A DNA stretch of 64,000 bases. It comes from Phakellia ventilabrum. Taxonomy: Eukaryota; Porifera; Demospongiae; Axinellida; Axinellidae. Below are positions 9,801-21,139 of the stretch, one piece after another. The first letter of the stretch is position 1. Each line of letters starts with the position of its first letter. The position numbers were made by a program, and so were the translations under genes. Below the pieces are notes generated by a model. That model was not told the origin of the DNA. It ran no database searches and worked only from the letters and a program-made list of their open reading frames with translations. Location of the stretch: assembly GCA_963921505.1 (NCBI GenBank), contig OY997397.1:3986501-4050500 (forward strand), read 5' to 3'.

Positions 9801-12800
9801 CGCGGCATTGCTTGCACGTGCAGTGCACTGTCCAAAGAAGGGAGCGTGTGCATGCACTACGATGGAGTCGCCTGCAGAGAGCTGGCAGCAAATAGAGAGG
9901 CTTCATGCGCAGTAACAGAGAAGTAGCGGTAGCGGGGATAGGAGGGAACATCGGCAGGAGGTTCATTGACAGTGGGTAAGGCTGATTCGGCAGAAAAGGG
10001 CTGACCGCCATTCTCAAAACCTCGGACTGGCTGAACAGTCAGCTAAGCAGCATAATGCAACTCGATTCCTGCGAGCCCTCTGCATGGAATACCGTGTATG
10101 GCACTGTATGCGCTAGTATAGCTGACCATTAGTTGAATGGCAGATTAAGTTGCACAGTGTGCAGATAATAGCTTAAACAGTGACTTCATACCTCTTGACA
10201 CATCATGGATTTCTGGACATGATGTGTCTCTTTGACTTGGTATTAGAGGTGGTAGGTATCTCAAGGTGTGATTTTACAATATTAATTTGTCACCTATAAT
10301 ACCTTAATCATTTTTAGGTTGAATATTATGTTGTTTTCATGTGTTTATGTTGGAGGAACTCTGATGTATTGCTTGTTCGTTGCCATCTGACAACCTAGCC
10401 CCCTCGAGAAGCCAATGGAGTAGCCATCAGAAAGGATAAGTCTGCTATAGATTTTGAGGCGTTCTGAAAACTTTTGCACCGAGATTGTAGTGGGCGTGGT
10501 CACACTGCTTGGTTAGTGTGAAGAAAAAACTACTTTTTGCTGTAAATCAGCTGTAGTGCAGGAAAGACACTTCAAACCGTGCTTGTAAATGTATAGCACC
10601 AGGGGCTATTTGTAAATATTACATCATCGTAGCCGCAGGCTACATCCATGTATAAGACAATAATCAACAATTAACATCCGAGCATATTTTTTCGGCCTGG
10701 TACATGTACAACCAAGAAATGGGACAAAAGATATTGAGAAAACAACAATATCTAGAGCCTGACAACGTGATTTAAAAAAAAAATCTAAATTTTTAGTAAA
10801 GTTGCCCAGACAGTCTACTTGCGACACTGTCGCGGCAGTACCAGCGAATTGAAGTAGCTGTAATTCACCAATACAATCAAAACGGGCTTTGTCAGGCTGT
10901 AGACCAATAAACATGCTTTCGAAACAATCCCAGAGCTAGTAAATCTCTTGCACCTGCGTGTCCAAAAACTGTATGCCGCAATAGCTACATGTGTATCGTG
11001 TTTGCGCGTTCGAGGCTGGCGCTTTTCAATTTGACGGTATGGTATTTCTAATTATCAATAACCAGGGCGCCACCTTAAGCTAGGTATGTACCTGTCCCAA
11101 GAATTAGGTTAGGTGCTGGGAAGGTGGCAGTCCAGAGTCTACGTAATAGCATGATAGGACCTTACCCTGTAGTCGTCCGCATCATGATTTGCTAATGAAA
11201 ATTGCCTCAGTCCATATTGTCACAAGCCGCTGATACAACAGTGGTTCAATGTATTTCATTGGTACTTCTATTTTACAAACTTTAAAGACTTTAGTTATAG
11301 CAGATTACAAAATATGGAAGCACACTACACAAAACTACAATTGTTGTAAGTGGTAAAGGCCTTTCTAAATGCCAGCTAGCGTTCTCGCCAGGATATTGGG
11401 TCCAAAGGGCACAATTAATAATTAGTAGTTCAAGCTGCATTGTACTCTCTTTAGCGGTTCCATTGTGTACTTGTGTTATTCTACAATGTAAACTGTTACT
11501 CCTGACAGCTGTTCTAAGCCACCCCCAACCCTTCAAGTCGTCTCTAAAAACCAAAGGGCACATTAGTGATTCTGGGGCAGACCCAAAAAGGGCACATTAG
11601 ATGCCCCAAAGGGCACAGTGCCCTTTGGTATAGGCCTAACGAGAACGCTGCTTCGTACCCAGGCCTGGGACTAGCTACTAGCTACGTGTGAATGCAGCCT
11701 GGAGAGCATCTGGTTAGACTATATCAAGAATTGCTTTGTACCTAGCATTATCGCTATCTACTGAACATCTTTGTCATTGTCTGGGTAAGTTGGTTTTAGG
11801 TAAAGTAACATTTATTTGTTGCCAGTTTGTGGCTTCCCTGTTTGTGCTTCTGTTACAGATATTTTTTGCGGAGTTTGACAGTGGCTTGTTTGATGACAGC
11901 CCAGTGGTGTTGGTGTAGTATGGGCAGCTAGTGTGTTCTTTTTGGGAAGAACGAACACTGAACAGCACTCTGTTGCATATTACTAATTAACTAAATTTAA
12001 TCAAAATGAATTTGGTTTTAGTTCATTCCCAGCCACCCTTAGCCTCCTTCTCTGGCCATGTAGCTGGGAATAAGGATAAGCCATTTTTTGAGACAAAATT
12101 TACAAGATTACTTAGCAGAATGTAACCAACAGTGTGAGGAGTAGGAGTGTTCCACCCTCCATCCTGTCTTTCTTCTCCCTCCTGTCTCAGGTGATCCACT
12201 TGGACCGCCCCCTACGCTGCAGTGCCTTCTGCTGCTTCTGCTGCCTGCAGCACATTGAGGTGCAGTCTCCTCCGGGCACCGTCATTGGCTACATCGACCA
12301 GGACATCTCCTTCGCGAACCCCTGGTTCTCAATTAAGGACGCCGCCGGAGAGACTGTGCTGAAGATCAAAGGACCCTGCTGTGCTTGCCAGTGGTGCGAG
12401 GTGGAGTTTGAGGTTGGTGGTTGGTGGCACTGGCTTTTTTCATCGTCCGTTTCTCACGAAAGGGTTGGGCTTTAAGATTGCCCATGTCTGTTTTTTTGTT
12501 TATCTGTTCGGTTGTCTGCATTTATCAAGCCATATCTTCGCGTCTATAGCCACGAACGCAGTAGAAACAACTGCAAGTTTACAGGTTCAATATGCCATGT
12601 TACGTAAAGCTTTACCCTCATTCCCAGGCCACACCGCTCCGTAGAAAGATTTAGTGGAGAAGGGTGTGGCCTGGGAACAAGGCTAGCTTTAGTCATAGTC
12701 CAGTTTTGGCAAGTTCTGCCAGCTACGTTACTGGATGTGCACTGGGAAGTTGCTGAGTCAGCACTTTGCTGTAAGCTGTGCAAGATGAGACTAGCCAAGC

Positions 12801-14722
12801 TGACCTGTTGCTGAGCACTCCCTTCAGGTGGATAATGTGAAAATATTAGATATTTGTTCATCATGTAACTCTGAAAAGTGTACATGTAAGCCTAGAAATG
12901 AAGCTATTCTAGATCTATTGACATATAAACCCTAGCCTCGTTCCCAGACTCCACTTCCCAGTTGTTGTTTTTTGCGCACGAAGTACATATATGTGCAAAA
13001 AGAGCTGGAAAGTGGAGTCTGGGAGTGAGGCTACATGTATATATACCCTTCGAAGCACATGCGTGTGTGGTCCTGTTTGCACTGTAGTTATGATGCACAT
13101 TACCACCTACTCTTCCTCAGGTGCTCTCGGCTGATGGTACCCAGCAGGTGGGCAAGATCACCAAGCAGTGGTCTGGACTGGCCAAGGAGTACTTCACCGA
13201 TGCTGACAACTTTGGCATCCAGTGTGAGTACTCCCTTGGGGGTGGGGAATTTTGTACTTGTGGTGTCTTATGTAATGGAAACAGAATGTGTAATGGGCGG
13301 CTAAAATGTAGTTTGTATAATTGCAATGTAGTGTCCGCCCACTCGAACACGTATAGCATATTTTAGCCAAGTATGGAAATTTGTTTTAAAAGCCATTATG
13401 GAAGCTAAATGGCTAGCTAATTTACCGTCGGTATTCCAATTAAAGCACACCAAAGATCAAATTTGGCGTTCGATTCTACTCATTGTCTTGGAGTTTTCAG
13501 TGTTATACATGTATCTGACTGGCCAATGTACACATACATACATGTATACATGTATACAGCGCTTGTTCTGTGTACAAACCAACTGTGATAACTTGAAACC
13601 AACACAGTTTGGTACAGCCTGGCTCTGCATGTGGTTAACGGTGTATTGACCTTGTGCATGTATATCAATACACATACACACACACTCACAGTCCCCATGG
13701 ACCTTGATGTGAAGATGAAGGCAGTCATGGTGGGAGCCTGCTTCCTCATTGTAAGTTGATAATGGTGTGGCTTGGTATGGAAAATTATACCGTATGGCCG
13801 GAAAATTTGGCGGATTGGTAGATTCGTGAGCGATCTGCCAAATTAAATTCGGCCAATGTTTTTACATGATGTCATTGTAATGTTCGGTGGGTGGGGTTTT
13901 CACGAGTTCGAGCGAGAGCAGAAGAATTATGGCGTTCAGCAGAGAGCGCCTGACATACCCTACCCAACGTAGAAAGTTAGAAACAGTGAGCAGTCAGTGG
14001 AAATCTTTCTAGCGACAACTTCGCATTACTACTACATGTACTGGGTAGCTACTGCGTACGATATGGGTCCTTGTAGTGACCACTTTCTCGCTTACATGAG
14101 AATTCTTCCCCCACGCTCGGTGTCCATGTACGTTTGTAGACTTGATGTCCTCAAACATAGCTTTCTACAGACAGCTCAGCCTCCATTGTAGTGCAATCGA
14201 CACGTCTGTTAGTAACTAAACTGGGTGGGGCGTTCAGGTTACGTGCGGTGTGACAACATTGCTCGTGAAAACCAAACCACCAAATTAAAATCCGTCAAAT
14301 TACGACCAATCTGCCAAATTTAATTCCCGCCAAATTTTTCGGCCATACGGTAGTAGCTAAGACAGGACTTCTCCAAAGTGGGGCGGTAGCTAGGCTTCTC
14401 TTTGTGCACTCTGCCCTCATGGTGCGATCGAGAGGATAGGATTAGACTAGGCGGCAGCTCATCTACTATAATATGCTAGCTTGTACTTTGTTAGCTTTGT
14501 TTCCAGGGGGAGAATACTTCTCCCCAAGAGCCTGGGAATGAGGCTAATACTTTGTGTAAGGACTAGTTTTGTTTCATAGAGCAGTGTATGAGTAGCTTCT
14601 GGGTGCCTGTATCCAGCAGCAGCGGAATTTGTGAGTATTGATTAAAAGTCAAAATATTCAGTGAATGTTGTTTCTGCTCTTTTTCACAGGACTTCATGTT
14701 CTTTGAGAAGGCCAATAACTAG
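6843..14722 (+). CDS. PLSCR-like: phospholipid scramblase
   Basis: Calcium-activated lipid scramblase family protein, which moves phospholipids between leaflets of a membrane; some members also act in the nucleus. Coding exons that fit in phase: 6843..6940, 7082..7230, 8356..8433, 9597..9676, 12191..12412, 13121..13223, 13692..13750, 14690..14722, giving about 273 aa. Diagnostic lines are CPPGLEYLTQIDQILVHQQ, TGFETENKY, NCCLRQYCGPSRPF, the palmitoylation-type cysteine run CSAFCCFCCLQ, the DADNFGIQ calcium-site segment and the C-terminal hydrophobic helix KAVMVGACFLIDFMFFE. The first exon is the weak point: it lacks the long proline-rich tail of vertebrate PLSCR1, its donor (AG|GTCTGT) is weak, and the 141-bp intron 1 is itself open and in frame, so it might be retained. 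The gene is convergent with the RBMX2-like gene. The family call is firm; the orthologue is not determined. Confidence 0.9.
7381..7873. mobile_element. MITE-like element in scramblase intron 2
   Basis: The ends are imperfect inverted repeats: the left begins TATGGGGTGCGCAGATTATG and the reverse complement of the right begins TACGGGGTAGGTGGATTATG. The motif GAGCATAAT recurs inside, near both ends. No open frame is present. I infer a non-autonomous DNA element of about 0.5 kb; the target-site duplication is not clear. Confidence 0.5.
9091..9229 (+). repeat. 29-bp tandem repeat, about 5 copies
   Basis: Five units of about 29 bp built on ATTAACCCCTCTGTTTCTA followed by AGGTGCTTCC, with a few substitutions between units. 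It lies in a scramblase intron (between exons at 8433 and 9597). Confidence 0.85.
11378..11649. mobile_element. short inverted-repeat element (AGCGTTCTC ends)
   Basis: The left end reads AGCGTTCTCGCCAGGATA and the reverse complement of the right end reads AGCGTTCTCGTTAGGCCTA. Both arms then continue into copies of CCAAAGGGCACA, which recurs several times inside. It is about 270 bp, has no coding capacity and sits in the scramblase intron between exons at 9676 and 12191. Likely a non-autonomous DNA transposon or foldback element. Confidence 0.6.
12615..12686. repeat. CTAGCCTCG-family foldback element
   Basis: The left arm contains ATTCCCAGGCCACACC and the right arm GGTGTGGCCTGGGAAC, forming a short stem with a roughly 25-nt loop, and it ends in AGGCTAG. 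It is one of many dispersed members of the same family in this window. Confidence 0.75.
12932..13033. repeat. CTAGCCTCG-family foldback element
   Basis: It begins CTAGCCTCGTTCCCAGACTC and ends with GAGTCTGGGAGTGAGGCTA. The arms continue as CACTTCCCAG / CTGGAAAGTG and TTTTTGC / GCAAAAA, a long imperfect stem. It lies in a scramblase intron. Confidence 0.8.
13788..14352. mobile_element. MITE with TACCGTATGG terminal inverted repeats
   Basis: The left end is TACCGTATGGCCGGAAAA and the reverse complement of the right end is TACCGTATGGCCGAAAAA; both arms continue into TTTGGCGG and repeated CCAAATT motifs. It is about 565 bp, without an open frame, in the intron before the last scramblase exon. 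Elements with closely related ends occur at 33039-33540 (COG3 intron) and 54473-55018 (Kelch-kinase intron). Confidence 0.75.
14491..14548. repeat. CTAGCCTCG-family foldback element
   Basis: Short member: GGGGGAGAA and TTCTCCCC form the stem core, and the 3' end reads CCTGGGAATGAGGCTAA. Confidence 0.55.
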
Positions 14723-15347
14723 TAGTGCTGCACACTGAAACAGAGTGATAGAAGCCTGACTTAACTAGCTTGTGTAACAGTTAGTGAGTGTAGACTGCAA
14801 TGTCATACAGTTATTGTAGTGTACATGTATATATGCCTGCTGCTGAACCTACATATGTATGTACAAATAGTGGGTCCCATTTTTATTGTATTTTTAAGGC
14901 TGTATGCTAAGACTGCCCACTGTGTGTACTTGAACTTGAAGATGTACATGTAGCTCCCATGGAAGTGTTGGTTGTATATGCCTAGATGATATGGCTGTTT
15001 GTTAATAGTCTCACAGATCTGGTCGAAGGACGATCTATACTGGTATACATGATATTAGTGGGTAATTCTGGGATGTATTACAGCTATGTCATACAATAGT
15101 CAGCAGGAAAAAACAAAACTACAAGAGAGTAAACAACCCTGAAAAAGAAAATCAGGGCCCATGCAGCGGGGGATTGAACTGAGGGCCATGAGCATACAGT
15201 GTACGTGTATAGTCTAGGGATGGAGATCATTTTGTAGCTGTGTACACACCCAGGCCCCCTTCATTTATATACCTGCCTGGCTGTGCAAGGCTAATATAAT
15301 GAAATGGAGTTTCTGACAATCATTATCATGTACCTCAATTGTACTAA
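14723..15347. other. 3' intergenic region between convergent genes
   Basis: The region between the stop codons of the scramblase (+) and the RBMX2-like gene (-) must contain both 3' UTRs. No further gene or repeat is recognised. Confidence 0.5.
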
Positions 15348-17667
15348 CTATATAAGGTGTGGTTTGTTTCCATGTTCCCTCTCACGTGACCTGCTTCTGC
15401 TCCGTGATCTCTTCCTGCGATCTTCACTGGAGCCACGCCCACTGTAATATCTCCCATGAGAGTCGTTTCTTGAGTCCCTGCCTCTACCTGAGCTACTGTC
15501 ACGCCATGCCCCCACACGGGGACTCCTGTCTCTAGACCGTCTCTTGTAGTCTCTTCCTCTCTGTCTAGGAGGAGGTGGTGATCGCGAACGGGAAGTCCTC
15601 GTAATGGGGGAGCGGCTTCTACTCCTAGCTCGAGATCGCTGTTTTTGTTGCTTCCTTTGGGAGGATGTTTTGTGCTGGTCTTCTGGGCTGTGATCCCGGG
15701 TGCATGTCCTAGCTTCACTTTCACTTTCAGAATCCAAGTGGCCTTTCCCACGAGGTGATTCATCCCCCTTTTTCTTCTTTTGTCTCCTAAAATCACCGGT
15801 TGTCCTGTCATGTTCATACAACTTGTGTCCCTGTCCACCTGAAGAAAGTGTGGATTTTCCACGCTCCTCTTCCGAGTCAGTAGCATTAGAGCCTGCAGAT
15901 GACCTGGACCTGGATCTTTTCTCACGTTTAACCTTCTTCTTTTTCTGCTTGTGCTTTTTCTTCTTCTTTTTCTTCTCAGGGGAAGGAGAGGGGGAAGGGC
16001 TAGGGGTGGGCGTCTTGGGGGCACAGCCTTTCTCGATAATTTCAGTTCCATTTTCGTCTTTTGGTCTGCGGTACTGACTCACGTGATCAACTCTGATAGT
16101 CTTCCCACACATCTGCAAGCAGATAAAAAAATAATTTGAACATCCTGACACCTTTTTACGAAAGAGCTTCTACTAGTGTGTGGTATTATGTACACTAAAC
16201 TCCAGTATCTACTGCAAGCCTGTTCCCTTATTAGAAGCGCACCAGATTTCTAAATCACAAACATGTAGATCCCTTGGTGTCAGAAAGCAAATAAAATTGT
16301 GCACTGCAAGCAACAAAATCTTGTAGAAGTCTGGGAATGAGGCTGTCATTTTTGTATGTACATCTTCAAAACCTTTTTTTTTTTACCCTCGCAAGGTAAC
16401 ATGCCAGCTTGAGTATACTCCATGCATTGTAAGAAAGCATACATGTACATGCACCTTAATCCCGTTGAAGTTGTCTACCGCCAGCACGGTGCTCTTCTGG
16501 TTCTCAAAGGCAAGGAAGCAGAAGCCCTTTGGCTTGCCTGTCTTCTTGTCCCTCACCAGGTTGATGTTCACTATCTCACCATACCTACATGAGCAGGAAT
16601 GGAGCAGCAGTGAATGAAGGGGGATGCCCTAGCTGTTGTCGCAGTGTGAGGGAGTGGAGAGGCTAGGCCGACCTCATCTGAGACGGGCCTACGTACATGC
16701 AGGGTTTCCACTCACTGTGAGAAGATGGCCAGGATATCGCCCTCGGTGAGAGCGTAGTCCAGACCCCCTAGGGTGGGTGGGAGAGGGAACAAAATGTAGG
16801 GTAATTGAAGCACATTTACTATGCATTCCTTGTACATGTACACTCGATGTATGGTTTAATACACAAATGTACCTATGAAGACGTAAGCACTGTCCTTGTA
16901 CTGGTCATGCCATGATTTCTTGGTGTCCAGCCCCAGTTTCAGCTCTGTCTCGTTCAGCTTCTGGATTGCCTTCACATTACTGCAAGGGAAAGTAGTGACA
17001 GCTTGTACATGCATGTCGATGAGCCATCACAGTACTGAATGAAACTGGTCAATTTCCGATCGTTAATCAGCTAATGTGCAGTTCCTATCAGTATATACGC
17101 ACTGTATGTAACGCTACTTAATTAGGGTCTGGTAGGTCTAGCTAGGGTACAATTTAGGGGTCAGATTATGGAGTATACATTCTATTCTATAATCTAATAC
17201 AAGGCCCATGCAGGCATAATTTGTTTCCGGGAATAATACGCTTCATGCCAAAATGATTGCTGACTATGCAGGGAATCAGTGTTTCTCCCAAGTACAAAAA
17301 GAAAGGGGGGGGAGGGAGGGGGGAAGCACCCTGGTACCCCCCTTTGGAGGAAACATTGAGGGAATGGAGCTCTACTGCCTCGTGACCAGCATGAAAGTCT
17401 GGTGTCAGAGGAGTACGTGAGTGACTCCTTGGAGAGGATGACTCCTGGGTCACTGACTCCTAAGGAGTGAGTGACTCCCCCTGTACCTGCTAGGAGAAAA
17501 TGATTGGGAGTCACTGACTCCTAGGAGTGAATGAGTGTGCAGTGAGTCACTGGCCGAGTCATTTCAATGCAGGGGGGAGTCACTCACTACTATGACACTG
17601 GTATACAGTATGCCCTCTCACTAATTCATTCGCGATCAATGCATGCTATCTTTATTACTTACTTCAT
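15348..17667 (-). CDS. RBMX2: RBMX2-like RNA-binding protein (spliceosomal RRM + RS tail)
   Basis: Orthologue of RBMX2 (yeast Ist3/Snu17), a U2 snRNP-associated protein of the retention and splicing (RES) complex of the activated spliceosome; it acts in the nucleus. Minus-strand coding exons: 17663..17667, 16873..16979, 16716..16767, 16455..16584, 15348..16112, giving 352 aa in a consistent frame. The RRM occupies roughly residues 30-115: RNP2-type AYVFIG, then [32 protein letters not shown] (RNP1) and [10 protein letters not shown], followed by [20 protein letters not shown], which is highly typical of RBMX2. The tail (about 220 aa) is a poly-Lys block followed by arginine-serine repeats ([10 protein letters not shown]). 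The first coding exon is only 5 nt (ATGAA|GTAAGT); joined to exon 2 it gives [18 protein letters not shown], matching the family N-terminus. Head-to-head with COG3. Confidence 0.93.
17380..17585. repeat. degenerate TGACTC/GAGTCA repeat cluster
   Basis: Inside intron 1 of the RBMX2-like gene there are about a dozen copies of GAGTCA, GAGTGA or TGACTCC in both orientations, including GTCACTGACTCCTAGGAGTGA-like palindromes. The core resembles an AP-1 half site, but the simplest reading is a degenerate short tandem/palindromic repeat. Confidence 0.6.
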
Positions 17668-18086
17668 CTTCACAACCGCACGATCATGCTAGCGTCTTCC
17701 TCTAGTCTAGTGTACTGCAACGTACAACATGGTGGGCTTCAAATGAAGATGCAGTGCGCCACCAATTCCAATTAATGAGCACCAGGGACTGGGTCGACCG
17801 GACTGAGAGTAAGACTGTAGGAATTAACAGTACGCTTACACTAGCAGACACTGATACTGCAGTGCATTGAAAGTAGCTCTTTATGAAATGGTACGTATCT
17901 TAAACATGATATTAAAAGAAGGATACCATATACTAAGCTTTAATAGTGTACTAATAATAGTACAGCTTCAGCTTTCCATAATTTGTATGTGTGTGCATAT
18001 TATTACACAAAAGGGTATTGTGTGACGCAATTTGCTACCAAGACCTTTAACGCCATGCAGTTTTGATTCAATCCTACAGCTCCGTG
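17668..18086. promoter_or_regulatory. putative bidirectional promoter, RBMX2-like / COG3
   Basis: About 420 bp separate the divergent start codons. A 3' splice site-like sequence (ATTCAATCCTACAG) lies 7 nt before the COG3 ATG, so COG3 probably has an upstream non-coding exon in this interval. No TATA box stands out. The promoter call rests on gene arrangement, not on a recognised motif. Confidence 0.5.
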
Positions 18087-21000
18087 ATGGAAAGAGGCCA
18101 CACCCAGGGGATGGGATCTCATGGGAGGACTTTGCGGGACCGGCTGAGCCAATGGGACTCCAGGCTGGCCCCTCTCTCTGACAAGCAGAAGGACGGCTTC
18201 ATGGAACTCAGCAGTGCAACCACCTTCCGGCCTCTACCTACCCAGGTGGGTGAGAGCCTCTTACAGCTTCAACAACCATATCCATGTGGCAAAAGAGTGG
18301 CAGATTCTATAGAGCGTTTTCATGTGACGTCACGGATCAGGTGCTCCTACCTCACTGCGTACAAGATGGGCGTAGGTCGACGGGCATAATGTACATGAAC
18401 AATGTTTCATTGGCAGCTACATGTACCCTGAATGTGTAGTGTCGATGCACTTACCACGCATACATGTACATATGTTGTATACATGTACCTCCACTCACTA
18501 AATATTATATGTGAGAATGAAGCCAATCCTTGCAACGGTATTCTCGTACAAAGCAAAACGGCATCTCTCCTGTACTTTATTTCCTATTACTTGTACACTA
18601 ACATGGTGGCTTTTTGGGACTCCAAAATGGTTAGAAATTTGAACTACTGTGTATAAAAAAATGTCAATGGGAAGAATTCTTGCTGGGGGGTAGGGGAACT
18701 CTTAATGGGGATTGGGATTATAGTACCCCCCTCATTGCTGTATGGGGGGATTACAGTGCCCCCCCCCCCCATCATTGTTGTATTTCTGGCCCTGTGGAAG
18801 TATATGTGGAAGTAGAGAGGAAAATCGACCTTCCCATGCAGTACACGTACATGTATACTCAGTCTACAAGTACATGTATCATTTCCACTCCCCACTGTCT
18901 GTTTGCCTACCTCTGCCCACTCTTCGTTGGGCACAGGTTCCTCTGGGGGAGGAGATGGATCGGCATTTGAGACATGAGGTGGCTGAGCCCCTGCCAGAAG
19001 CCAAGGACATCCTCACTTCACAGCTAGACAAGATTGAGAACTCACAGCAGGTATGTAACAAGAAGGTTTAAGCTTGTGTACATGTAAGGGATACCCGTTT
19101 GCACAGACCCCAGAGGAGGTTGGAAGGCATCACGTGTGACACACCTTCTAGTGATGTAATGCACACCTTCTAGTGATGTAATGCAAAGTCTTCTGGCAGA
19201 GAGAGCAGTATAGCAGCTCCGTGTGTGATGTTGTGTAAGCCTAGCAGCTTTTTGAAAAATAATTACAGTAAAACTGCTACCATACCTTCTATAGTGTATG
19301 TGTAGCTTCAAGAAAATTTTGCAAGAATCAACTGCATTCAAGCCGAATCGTCTGCATTGCAGCTCCATGCTCACAAGCCAAGATTTTGTGAGGGTGGACC
19401 CAACCGCACCCTTGAAGAGTGTAGAGCTATGTAGCGTTCTTTGGGCTGGATACTGCATACATGTTCTCTGTATAATCTCTGTATTCTTTGTAACGGAATG
19501 CTATTGGTAAAATGTGATGTCATGCAATAGTGACGCGCACATGATATCTTCCAGCCTTCTCTGCATGCACATGGTGTATTATACAGGCGTTCAACTGCTA
19601 GGATAGCCTAGGGAGAAACAAACTTTATTCAGGATGTTTTTGTGCATAGACCTTAAATGAAAATTAATAAACCATGAAGACAGGAAATGATGTAATAAGA
19701 TAGAAGTAGACATATGAAATTAGCAGAAATGTCAGGATAGCCTGTTGAGAAACGGGGGAGGGGGGGGGGCAAATGAGTAAAAAAAAACATTTGGTGTGGG
19801 CATCCTTCCCACTAATTAATAACTAGGAGGGTCTGATATAATTGTAAGTAGGAGAGAAAGGGGTTGGGTTGACTTCCAGGTCAGGTTGGTGGTGTGTCCA
19901 TATCTTGAATTTGGGTTGCTTCCCTGCTACGTACCATACAAGATGTGAGTTTGTTGGTGCATCGCTGCGTGGTATACTGCACGTGTGACTCTCTCCCTGC
20001 AGTTCCTTGCTTGGTTTGACGAGGTGGAGGCTCAGGTGCAGGCTGAGCAGGAGAGGTGCTACAGGTGAGCCAGTCAACCTCATTCCCAAACCAGCTTCTG
20101 AGGCTAGTTCCCATGCAGGCCTCTGAGCCTCATTACCTACTACCCTCTATCCAGGCCTTCCACACCCAGCTCAAAGCTGTGGGGGAAAAAAGGCTCTGTG
20201 GACAGCTAATTACCACATGTGTGCATGTGCACAAATGTATATGTGTACTACGTACATGTACCCTATTAACATCTGGCATTGCTGCTTATACATGTACGCT
20301 CTACATGAACATTACAAACTAAACTCTGGCAACAACATACATTGCATACACTGTGCTATTTTGTTCTTCCTATGCTCTCCTCCAGAGCCTACAGCAGCCA
20401 GCTGAGTGACTATTGTGGGCAGTGTGGAGCTATGCTGTCGGAGGTGGGGCAGGCCCTGGACTACCTGCGAGACATGAAGGAGAAACACCACTTTGTGTCT
20501 CACAAGACGGGGGCACTGCACCAGGCCTGTGAGCAGCTCATGGAGGACCAGGTCAGTGGGCATGTCTGGCACGAAATAGCACAGTTTACTGTACATGTAT
20601 GTCTGTGGTGGCATGGTAGCCCACCTGCTAATTTTTGTAAATGGGCAGAGGTAGAGAACTGTCGTAAAAGGAACTTGGACGGTAGTCAGTAAGAATCCAA
20701 GACATGGAGAAACAACTAGCTTGTCGTACATGTAGCCTCGCACCCAAGCCTCCCCTTGCAACTTTTTTTGCGGCCAAAAATTGTAATTTTTTCCACACCT
20801 GCAAAAAAAAAAGCAAACAATTTTTTTCCACGGCTACAAAAAAAGCTATGAGGGGAGGCCTGGGTACGAGCCTAACCAGATAACACCCAGCCACAACTGA
20901 AGGGACCTCCATCTAAAAATGTTAAAAATAGAGTTTTCATGTGAGGGGAAAACTACAGGAGAGCTCAGAGGTGTTGTAGCTTCAGTTGATATGTAGTTTG

Positions 21001-21102
21001 CTCAAAACTGAGTTTACATGCACTCACATACACACACATGCATGTACATGTATACACACATACACATATACATTTGTGCACATGCACTCACATACACAAA
21101 CA

Positions 21103-21139
<37 letters not shown>

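Noticed and set aside
10624-10914. 96-aa minus-strand frame in a scramblase intron
   Set aside because: No domain, no supporting splice sites, and it overlaps AT-rich intron sequence.
15700-16139. Plus-strand open frames opposite the RBMX2 tail
   Set aside because: Serine/phenylalanine-rich antisense shadows of the arginine-serine and lysine-rich coding strand.
18063-18086. Upstream extension of COG3 exon 1 from TTG 18063
   Set aside because: TTG is not an animal start; a 3' splice site-like CCTACAG sits before the ATG at 18087, which fits the family N-terminus.
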